A DNA stretch of 64,000 nucleotides, taken from the NCBI GenBank assembly GCA_037951165.1, contig JBBDHG010000009.1, forward strand, positions 7,777,001 to 7,841,000. The letters are read 5' to 3'. Positions 1 through 11,065 of this stretch are shown here, in pieces (position 1 is the first letter of the stretch; the number at the start of each line of letters is the position of its first letter). This stretch comes from Lophius americanus. Its lineage: Eukaryota; Chordata; Actinopteri; Lophiiformes; Lophiidae. The notes beneath the pieces are model-generated. The model did no database searches, was not told the DNA's origin, and saw nothing but the letters and a program-made list of their open reading frames with translations. Both the position numbers and the translations under genes were made by a program.

Positions 1-229
1 TTATTGGTATCAATGTAATACATGATATTCCTAATATTACAAATGTAACAATATTAGCATGCCAATATGCTAAAATAAGACTGTGGAAATGGTAAAGATA
101 ATACCTGATCCATAACTGTAACAGTGAGCATGTTAGGAAGCTGACATTTAGCTCAAAGCTCTCCCTATGTGGTTCCCTAGAGTGACTAGTGTGGCCGTTA
201 ACTTTTATTCTTGTTGAAAAAATCCACAC

Positions 230-3200
230 CTGCAACTTCTCTATGATGTTCTTATAGTCAGGGCCTCCCAAGGGTTCCTTGCGGGGTCGTGTGCGAGCAG
301 ATATCCTCCAGTCCTTTGCTGCTCGCTGAACCATTGTGCTATGGACCTTGAGAGAAAGAGTGTTGACTTGACTGTCCAAGTCCACTGGGATGGCGATGGC
401 CCGTGCCTTAGCTAGGGAAGAGCATGAAGGAATAGATGTTGGTGTGAGTTAATTTGTTCTGGTAGAGGTAAAGCAACATTTACTGGCAAATGTTGAGCAA
501 GTGGACAATGGTACTATTGCCACTCATACGTAGACAGCGACATGAATAAGTGAAAATCAGACAAAAAAACAATCTATCTTTGTAAAAGTCTCCATCTCCT
601 TCACTGTTCAAACTCAAAAGCAGCAGTGTAGCAGCACTCACCAACGTCTGCCAGTGTTTTGATGCAGCTCTCAATATTAGCCTTTTGAGGTGAGCTGAGC
701 CAGGTGCAATTGTAGATTCTGAAAGATGACTGGAGCAGCTTGATGAAGACTGACTGATTTGTCTAGGAAGGGAAGAGAGAGGGGAATACTGTTGATGGGA
801 ACACTTAAATACTGTCTCTGATAGGAGATATTAGTATATACTCATGCGTACTGGTAAAGATATTAAAATTTTGATTTTAAATGTTGTTCTTCAACTACAC
901 TAGAGGCAGTGTAGCAGGAGTGCAAAGAACAATATCCACCAGAAATTATTCTCTATATGCACTAATGCAGCCCAGTAAACAAGGACTGACGCAGTGGACA
1001 TGGCTGACCCCTCTTCTCCCTCTCCCCATTCTACTCGTTTGTCTGCTAGCAGGATTGTATTAAACTATCAGACAGATTTTCATGTAACTTGATTTGCGGA
1101 GCTACTGAAACAGGCCAAAGGGCTTGATCTAGGATCCTTTTCCCTATTACCATAAATTGTTTTACCATTTCTGTCCATTATGCATGTTAGAACTGAGCTT
1201 TTTTAAGTCGTAGTTGATTCAGATAAAGAGAGAGATCCACACAATGCTGTCATTCATGATTGCTTAGGTAGGGCTTTTTATCAGTATTTTATGAATGAGG
1301 AATAAACACCATGACAGCCTTTCATGAAACATGATGGAATAGTCTTGCATTTGTCAAAAATGGAGCTGCTGATAAAGAGATGGAATTGTGACTTCCTTTA
1401 ACAGAACCCTTAGGGCAGCCATTTTTGATGAATTTGGATTAGAATGTCATTTAATAAAAAGGGACTGTGCTTTTTGGAGTAATGCACTTTATAAGTGACC
1501 TTCCAGTTAATTGTTTGTTTATCAAAAGTTTGGGATGGGTGTATTATCATTAAAATGGGAATTTCATCCGCTTGTCAAAAGAATGAAACAATACCTGCAG
1601 GTTGGAGTGGTTCACAGAGAATGGCGAACTGAAGAAACCCTTGACAATAGCCATTACTGTCTCCGTAACATACTTCTCCAGGGCAGGATCAGCATGATTA
1701 TGGTCAGTGGTAGTGTTGCACACCTTCAGTACAGAAACAACAACAATTGAGGAAAATGTTTGCAGCTTTAGTACCCAAGTAATCCTCAGAGTATCTTGAC
1801 ATGTGCAGGGTCTCATTAGACAGGTGTCAACCAAACCTGTGTGACTTTGAATCTAACAAAAGCTTACACTGGACATGTCCACCAGGAAGTTGTCAAAGAG
1901 TTTCCAGATATGGTTGGAGGTGTAGATCTCCTTCATTTCTACCTCCGTGTCGACGTAGCAGTGATTTACAAAGTTCACATAAGCAGTTTTCACCTGGAGG
2001 ATGGAGAAAAAGAGAAATAAGATCAATAAAGATCAAATGATTATTCCAACATTCCAAACATTATTCCAAAAAAGTTAGAAAAATTTTGACAAATTATAGA
2101 GAAAGAAAGAAATTAAGAAAAAAGTATTTAGCCTTTACCTCAGGTATGCAGTGGACATCATTGACGACTTTCACAATGTCATCTAGTGGCAGCAGAGAGT
2201 TGCATTTCAGTTCAGTGTAGACATTCTTGCCTTCGGTGCAGGCAGCCAGTAGCTCCACGAGCGTGTTGTGGTAGGCCAGTGCTCCATCTTCATCTGTCCG
2301 CTCTCGCTCAGAGCCCATCAGCTGTAGCAGCACTGGGAAAGAGGAGCGGTCGTTGTAGAAAACCAGCACGTCTTCGCCGCTGTTCACCAGCTGGACTCAA
2401 AGAAAAGTTGCATGAAGTGAAATACAGGGTTTACTTGAGGTCCTGATGTCACCATTTTAACAGATTAAACCTAAATATATAAACTGAGAAATGCATACAA
2501 GAACCAACTCTTCAATTTGGTCATATATCTTGTGTCTAGTGAAGAGACCTGCTCCCAAAGGTACACAGTGAGCTTCCATTAATGATTATAAAGTATTTGT
2601 GTACTCTGAAAGGGCATAACGTCCTAGACATTAAGTCCTTAAGTAAAAAAATTACCTCTTTAGTAGTATTTCCAAGCAAGATCACATAATGTAATACTGT
2701 CATAAAACTAAGTACAATATTGGTATTCCAGCGGTAGCTTTTAGTTGATAAGTACATGGCATTAATTTGGGAAATATATGTAGATTGATAAGATGTGTAA
2801 ATATGCTATTTTCACCTCTGTCATAACTTTGTCTTGACATTTCTTCACATACTTCCCATCAGCTTTCACGATGGTCTCAAGGAACTTGAGGAACTGGACG
2901 TGTTTTCCGTGTGTTTCAATGCAGTGTACAAAATGATGGACCACACGGTCACTGATCTCGTTGCACAGTTGGAAGTTGTTCATAAAGATGTGACGCATTG
3001 TCTCAGCCTCTAACAACTGTGGAAAAAGATGGTTCAGAGGAAGATCATGAAACCAATAAAATCATGTATTTGAATAAAAAGGAAAAGACACTGATGTTGC
3101 TCATAAAGCATTAAAAAAAATAAGAAAAACTCCGCTAAGGATCTGCATATTCTGCTTGAAAATAAGATGTCCCTAAATATTGAAGCAGTTCAACAAGAGG

Positions 3201-4386
3201 GGAAAAGCATGGTAAGGTCATAACAATATACCCCAGGAGTCAGGAAGAGGTTCAGGTGTTTATGTAGCAGAACTTGGTTCTTAGAATTTCCTCTGCAGAA
3301 ATTTTGCAGAAATGTATGTGCCAGCGTCATGATATCATTCATCTTCTCATCGCTCTGTACAAAGGCAGAAACAAATAAAGGAGAGGCTACTAGGGACAAT
3401 GTAAGACAGGATGAGAATGATTTAGTTACTGTTTTGGTTGTTTCTAACCTTCTCATAAGGGATCTGCAGCAGGTCTAGCACCACAGTATGGGCCCCCATG
3501 TTCTTCAGCAGCCTCTGCTGCTGCACACGACTCTTCTTGCTGGGGTAACACAGCTTACTGAGCCGAAGTAGGATCTAAATATCAGACAAATATTTTTACT
3601 GTAAACACACTGCATAACAAAATAACAAGGATAAACTGTAACTCGCTTCAAATGCAACTAACCTCTTTGACAATGTTGTAGTTGTTTGCCTTGTTGCTGT
3701 CAATTTGAGGTTTTTTATCGCCATCCTGTACTGGGCTCAGGACAACCTCCTGGTGAGACACATGCACGAAGAGAAAACTTTCATTCAATTAATTCCCTCC
3801 AATTAATACATTTAATAGTTTGTTGATTTAATTTGTCCCATTTATTCTTATGACAACTTTTACTAAGGCTTTACAATTAATGTGTTAATTGTGTTTTTAA
3901 TTCCAAAACGTATCATTGGCATGCAGTAATCTCTATCAAATTGCCAATCTTTTGTCATTATGTTTGAAAATATACCCACACTCGTGTTGTAACAAAATTA
4001 CAATTAAATACACTAAATGGTACAGGACAGATGTCGCTATCCATGACTCCTAAGTATAAACCATAAAAATAATGCACTAACAATACAGTTAAAGTAACCA
4101 ATGGGAGATTTCAGGTACATATAGAAACTTTTTTACGGTGAATTAAATTTTACACTAATATCTGAATTGTGAAATTATGGTTTTAGATGCTGGATACCAT
4201 TAAATGGTTGTACAGCACCTCGATGTTCTGTTCTTTTCCCTGCCTAACTCCCAGATCTTCACCACTGTAGACTCCACTCTTCTCCACCCAGAGCTCTGAT
4301 TTCTCAACAGTGAGACGCAGCCGATCCAGGTCTGTCTTGATCTGCTTGTAGTTCTCGACATCCTGCTCTGATACTAGCAGCTGGAC
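230..4386 (-). other. itpr2: ITPR2 exons 26-35: second RIH and central helical region (residues 1092-1596)
   Basis: The exons encode the cytosolic helical region containing the second RYDR_ITPR (RIH) homology domain. Visible motifs are VQLLVSEQDVENYKQIK (exon 26), QRLLKNMGAHTVVLDLLQ (exon 28), FLQNFCRGNSKNQVLLHKH (exon 29), MRHIFMNNFQLCNE (exon 30), EDVLVFYNDRSSFPVLL (exon 31), YVDTEVEMKEIYTSNHIWKL (exon 32) and DYKNIIEKLQ at the end of exon 35. Exon 26 has two possible in-frame donors (exon end 4219 or 4198). The shorter form leads directly into EVVLSPVQDG and is preferred. No further coding exon is seen in 1-229. Confidence 0.93.
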
Positions 4387-6901
4387 CTGGTGAACACACC
4401 AACAGACACACACACCTGATGAGAACCAAACCAGGCATAGATCAAATTAATGTGAAATTATTTTTCAGCCAAGAAGTCTGAGTTCACAACTTTGTAAAGC
4501 TTTCTGGCCATTGAATTTACAAAGCTTGCAGCAGGGGCTACCTGGGCGATAGGGAAACTGTTCTAATCCAGCTGATAATTCAACTAAAACAAGAATCACT
4601 TAAGTCAGAAAGTGCCTAATGCTACTGTCTTTCTCTTAGTACCTGTTTGAAGGCCTGCAGCACCTCAGCTCTCTGGCTGAAATGTTTGAAGATGAGCTGC
4701 AGTGAGCCAGACACCAGTGGGGGGTAATCCTGCATGATGAGATGAACTAGAACCCTCAAAAACGTCCGGCCACCCTCATCGTCCAGCTCCACCGCACTTA
4801 ACTCTGAGCTGAAATTGCACATATGCGTACAGTTAAGGCACATGCAGACATCCACAATCAAGTTTAGAAAGGAGATTTTAAGCAGGGGCCAATACATCAA
4901 AAAAGTCATGTGGACAATATTCCAAAACAATCCCTTTGCATCGTTAAAATAAACTTTTCTTAGTGAGTATCTGCGTTTAATAATGCTTCACCTACCTCCC
5001 TACAAACATGCTCTCTGCTTTGGTTGCAATCTCGTCAATGTCTGGTTCAGAAGCTATAACAAAATAAAGCGGAAAACAGGTCAGTAAAGAATGGCAGGGC
5101 TACCGTGATAAACACATTAACACAATTATGGGAAAACAACACTTTAGAGGAGTCTCACGAATCAATAGGGTCAAATCCGCCAGAGAGCTGAAGTTGTCAA
5201 CTACGCTCTTCTCCCCAAACTCCTTCTTGTAGATGGACAACAAATATGTGATCCTATAGTCCAACCTCACGCTCAGGATGAACTAAAAGGGAAACAAAAG
5301 GTAAAATAGTAGAAGAATTCTAAATTTGTCAAGAGTTGCAAATGCATCCAGTCATTGGCGCTTACTTGCAGGATCTCGATGATCTTCAGCTTGGTGTCCA
5401 TCACCATAACATCCTCAATATCCGGCAGCAAATGTCCTTTGCCATAGCGCAGGGAAAGAGGGGTTTCTGGGAGGCTGTGCAGCACACCTCGACTCATTAC
5501 CATCTGAGTCATCATTTCCCCGACCCCGTGGATCGTACGCAGCACATTGTTGCCTGAGAGAAATAATCATTTTAAAAAATTTTGCATCATGCATGTGCAT
5601 ATCTTATAAATAATATCAAATATGACTCTGTGTACCTATAAATCTAAATCTAAATGACTCCTGTAAAAAATATTTATACATATTTTACTATCTTGAAGAC
5701 TCTTGGCAACTGCCTGTCCTGTACTCAGAGAGGACATCCGTTTTGTAACTGAAATAGGATAAAAGAAAGGCTTCATCCCTCTTAAATTATCTTAAACCCT
5801 TAAATAACAAAAGACAGTCTTATTTATTAACTATGACTTTCCACTATAATGCCCTTAAAGGCTACATTAATACTTGTGATATTGCACTGACCAGCTTCTG
5901 GACTCTTGTTGAGCTTGTTCATGAAGGTCAGTGGGTGCTGAACAATATCCAAGATGGCCAGTAGAGTACGTGTGAGACGCAGCAGCTCACTAAAACTATA
6001 GAAACCAAAGTAAACCAGGTTACGAGCCAGATTCACCACCTTGAGGATAGAATGGAAAAAAAAGCTCAGGGTGGAAAACTCTTACATAGAAAAGGGAAGG
6101 TGTATGTGAAAAGGATTGAATTTATTTTACCTCCAACGTGAGTTCATTCTTGTCTTTATCCCCAAATGGACAAGGCTTGCTGACCACATCTTTAAGGTAC
6201 TCTTCCACAAACTCCATGGTGGGAGAAAATTTCCTCTTCATCTCCTCTCTGGAGGTGTCAGTGGACTCATACTCAAATCTGTGGAAAAGCAAAATTACTT
6301 TTACAATTACAGCAAATACATTCCACATACAGTCACACAGATGGAATCCTACTCATGGATGGTGATCTTGGAGGGGATCTCAGTCCAGAGGCGGGCGTAG
6401 CGCACAGGCACCACAGCCTCCTGTGGGTCACGGTCCACATGCATGTGCAGCATGAGACGGCAGAAGGAGGCTCTGAGGTTGTAGGGTAGGCAGTCATCAA
6501 ACATGCAGCGCAGGATCAGATCAACAGGTAACTGGCAAGAGATCTGATTGATGGCCAGGTACTGACGATCCAGACACATTTTAGCAAACAGGTTGAGCTG
6601 ATATCTACAGATGAAGCAAGCAACAATGGGGGAGTAGGAAAAAAAAACATGATATGATTTGCTGATTGGACAATGACTGTGTTAAGAACATCTATTTGCA
6701 AGAATACCACCGTCACCTGTAATAGGTGATGATGTCTGCATCCATCTTGTGGTGGCCCTTGGCATCCTGAGCCAAGTGACGAATGGATTTGCCATGAGGC
6801 TCCTTGTGGCTGTCGATCCAGTAAAGCCAAGCCTCCTCCTCCTCTACCTCCTCCTGCAGCAGGGACGACTCCAGTGTGGTCTCTGTGTTAGGGATTAGTC
6901 T

Positions 6902-6936
<35 letters not shown>

Positions 6937-9900
6937 TGAGTGTGTATGGGAGTCAAGGTGGGGGTGCGGGGTGTAGATGTGGTGGGTGGGGAGAATTGCA
7001 CACATTATTTTCTCATATAGAACTGCGTCTGAAAATCACAATCACAATATACAGTCCTGCACTGTATGTGCATGCTTATATAGGTTTAAAAAAGAATGAT
7101 AAGGTCAACTTTAATTTTATAGACATAGATACCACAGAATGTAACCCACCTGGTCTGGATGAGTATATCTGCGTTAGTGGGGTTCAGCATAAATTTACAG
7201 ATAAGCTCCTGTGTGACGGGGATGGCAGTCTGGTTGGACACACACAGATCAGAGAGATAATCCAGGAATCTGGGAAAGTAATCCAGACATTAATTACTGC
7301 ATCTAAGAAATGTTTCACACAAAGTTTCCACATAGAAACGCAAGAGCTGATTGTCACATGTGACACATGGGAGTCAGAGCTTATTCTAAACTGCTTATAA
7401 ACTATATGTCCCTGTGGCTATGTCAATATTTTAATTTTTCATTCTTATTGATATATATTTTTTTCTATCTCTTAGGGGCTGATTTACTAAAATCCATAAT
7501 AGCGAGTGCTAAATTTCATGTGCATTCTAAAGAGATTGCACGGTTCATTTGCGTGTGGTTTGCAGGTGATCTATTAAGAATCATTGCGTGAATGACAAAA
7601 GGGAAAAACATGGCGGAGCCAGTCCATTAAAATGAGGTTTTGCGTGTGTATCGACTTTCTGCCATGTAGAGTTTGGACACAGCATTGGCCGGAAGTGCAA
7701 AATGAAATTTTAATGCCATACAAAATTAGGTGTTAGTGGAAGAGGCAAATAAACATATTGTTGAACTACAGCAAAGAAATCCAATATAGAAACACAATAT
7801 AGGAAAGTATCTGCGAGAAAGTCAATTCTGGGGTAAAACAAGAAGACTGAGAGACAAATTTAAGAAAAGATGGCATTGTATAAGAAAAACAAAAGAAAAA
7901 TAGCTTATAATACTACCTTCATTAATAACACAGGTGGGGGGCTAGTGGAAAACTTGCCTCTAGCCACCACCGAGCATCAGGGGCAGCTCACTTTCGGCCA
8001 TGAATAGAAGTGCAAAATAAGACGCACACATTCTTTTCCTGGATATATTTAATTTATTTACCATGTTAACCAGATCGAATATGAATGTGCGTTCATGTTT
8101 AAAATTTTGACTGAATATAGTTCAATTGTAGTCTTGAAGATGGATTCATCCATTGCGGTGGAGATGAGACCTCTCTGTGGCATGCCCCACCCAGGCGCTC
8201 GGGGCCACCCACAGTAAATCACAATCCGGGTGCTAAATCAACTTATTTGAATCTTCTCCTTCCAGTATTTTCGGCGCTGGGGTAGGAATGCCCGATCTTG
8301 CATATTTATAAAGTCAAACGTAATGTTATTACGCCTGTTTATTACGCCTGTTATTTTGCACGTTTGATAGACGCAGTCCTCAGTACACACTGTTAGTAGA
8401 TCAGCCTGCGCATTTGTTTTCAGGTAATTTCAAGTTTTCCTAATTATATTCATAATTAGGTATTTTTTGTGTTTTTGTATTAGTTTTTTTTTGGGGGGGC
8501 ATTTTAAGTTTTTACTGTGTTTTGACAAATGGAGGATCATTCTTATTATTTAGAACAAGAAAAAAAAACAGCGCTCCAAGTCTTGCTGTCCAAGCAAACA
8601 TGGAGATTCATGAAATGTTTAGATGTACAATCCTCCTGCAGTTCGGAGGATTCAACTCTGTTGGCAGCCACCTTCCTTGTGCGGCTGCTGGGAATGTGGC
8701 TGTCCGCTACGTCGATTTGAATCCTCCGGGCTGCCTCGCGGCACCTCCCCCCGGCCAAATTTTACAAACTGGACCTTTAAAGCCGAGACAAATTAACACA
8801 CCTACAACACCTGTCAAACACTCCAAATACAAAACCACAAATAGTGGCATCACAATAACCATAGAGGGGAAGTTAGAGGTACATTTAATTAAACTGATCA
8901 TTAACAATTTACAAATTGTATTGACTTGCATTATTTAGGATTACACTGTGTCCCAATTACTGTGCAGTGCGCAATATCCTGTATGACTATTAATTTTCAT
9001 GCAGTCTGACGCATTCCTTCAATATTTTACATTACTCAATTGTTTTTTCCTTGGGTAATAACATTTCAAGAGGTATACCTGGGCTCTCTGTTGCGCCTCA
9101 GCAGGCTGACGAAGGTCTCAATCTCTCTGGCTGTGATGTGTTTTTCCAGAAGCTTGCGGTTGTTGTGCAGCAGGGCAGTGATTGTGTCTTCTGCCAGGAT
9201 CTCATATCCAATCTGAGACTGCATGATGGTAAACTTTTTGGCTATATATTCCTATGTGACACAAGAAACATAGGTTTGTAAATACTTATTACGTTAGTGG
9301 TAAAGAAGTTTACTATGAGTAATACAGAAAACACAATACTATGCTTAGTCCCTGCAGTTGGTGTCTAGACTTAATCACAATCTGGAGCAAATATGTTGAA
9401 TTGGATGAGACTGAAAAAATTCCCATTGAAAAGTTATCCACAGTGCAACCTGAAAGCGGTCCATCACATCCACAACCGGTTAGGCATTCAGCAACAAAAC
9501 ATGATCAACAGTTGATTGGTCAGGGGATGTAAATGATAACTACTTTCATCAACTGCCTGTTTTGCTTGACAAGCACAGAATCTATTTAAAAATTGAGGAT
9601 ATGTGAGCAAATCTTTAAATTTTCTGAAGTGTAACTTCCTTTGCCGAGGAAGCACAGTTTTCTCATGATGTCACAGCAACTAAATAGTGCCATGGTTTTC
9701 AGACCCTCATAATATGACTGTTTGACCATGACATAATGACATGTTTGTTCTGATCCCCTCAAACCAAAACAGTTATTCATGAAGCTTGTCCCAAAGATAT
9801 CTCAAAAATATCTTGATCTAATTTTTATTTTACTCAATATTGCAAGACAGGTCTTCTCTTGTCACATCTTTACAATATCATTAATAATAAAAAGCCAATG

Positions 9901-11010
9901 AATATGCATGATTCAGATCATAACAATTAAGACCATTGAAATCTTTTACAATATTTTTACATTTTAAAATGAATATTAGTATATATGGTTTGATATAAAA
10001 AATATAAACATATGGCCAGGGGCTATGCATTTCCTGTGTCTTTGAAAGGTAGAATTTAAACCTTGACAAACTAGAAAATGTGTATCCAAGGATGCACATA
10101 CCCTCACTAATTTTTTTCCTGATGGCCACAAACCATACCACCATAAAATCACATGAAAAGTTCAAATGTGCCTAAAAATATAAAAATAAGATAATCAAAG
10201 ACACCAGAGATGCACATGTTAAGGGCTCTGAAAAAGCATGTGTGATATTCCAAGAAATAGAAAAAAAACTTAAAATTTACCCCTAGCAAAAACCAAAACC
10301 ACACAAGTATTACATTCTAAAATGCATGAAAACTATAGAGAAAAGGCCAAAGTCAGCTTAATGACTTAATAGCTAATTGCAGTTAATGTAAGCTATCTAA
10401 ATGCTAACATCAGCCAACGGTTAGACCTGACAAGAGAAGACTGATTAAATTCCCCTCTGAATACAATTTTTAAGTCAAGTTTATGGCTATCTCAGTTCTC
10501 ATTGATTGTTGATCTTGTCATGAACTATTTTGGTCGATCCACTTATCAATTGAAAACACTGGTATAGCACTACATACTTCCTGTTCAGGGCATCATAATC
10601 CTGTAGCAGCAATGTTAGATTGCTTGGGATTTTTCAAGACAGTCTGACAAAATACTGATAAACTCCCAGGTAAGAGCGATCGCTCTATCCTTCAAAAACG
10701 CCACACCAATACTCACAATACTCAATGAATACTCAATGAATACTCACTGAATACTCAATGAATACTCAATGCGGAACCTGTTTAAGAACAAGAAACGTGC
10801 CTGGTTCTTGCGATAGTCCTGTTGGGAATGGCGTAGAACCCTGTAACAGAGTCTCAACATGTACTTGAAGTGAGAATAACGCTGGTCTCCCAAATCTTCC
10901 AACTTCAGCATCGGACCATCCCCCTGATCTGTAAAAGGTGCCTTCAGGATTCCGAAGATCTAAAGTGACAAAACCCACACACTATGAAGAAGATACATCT
11001 GAGCACGATG

Positions 11011-11065
<55 letters not shown>

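Larger units (their letters stand above)
4643..9251 (-). other. itpr2: ITPR2 exons 16-25: first helical (armadillo) region (residues 572-1091)
   Basis: This helical solenoid follows the ligand core and relays binding toward the channel. Landmarks are DTITALLHNNRKLLEKHIT (exon 16), RFLDYLSDLCVSN (exon 17), EAWLYWIDSHKEPHGK (exon 18), ASFCRLMLHMHVDRDPQE (exon 19), ARNLVYFGFYSFSELLRL (exon 21), IHGVGEMMTQMVMSRG (exon 22) and DDEGGRTFLRVLVHLIM (exon 25). The variable acidic part at the start of exon 18 matches the poorly conserved linker in mammalian ITPR2. Exon 24 (58 bp) was joined by phase and by PDIDEIATKAE, which resembles the human sequence. Confidence 0.93.
9252..10800. other. itpr2: ITPR2 intron 15 (GC donor), mostly featureless
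   Basis: This is an AT-rich intron of about 1.55 kb. Apart from the 11-bp tandem repeat at 10711-10770 near its donor end I see no gene, RNA or recognisable transposon in it. In the transcript it starts with GC at 10800-10799 and ends with AG at 9253-9252. Confidence 0.7.

Noticed and set aside
8522..8938. 138-codon plus-strand open frame
   Set aside because: It spans the short DNA element at 8515-8781 and its flank. The protein has no domain and the frame is due to the element's composition.
10711..10770. Regular short repeats that could suggest a CRISPR array
   Set aside because: Units are 11 bp, contiguous and without spacers, inside a vertebrate intron: a minisatellite.
10788..10801. 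Extension of ITPR2 exon 15 to a GT donor further down the intron (after AAACAG near 10774)
   Set aside because: It would insert ARFLFLNR into a perfectly conserved junction. The GC donor keeps RKNQ-EYIAK.
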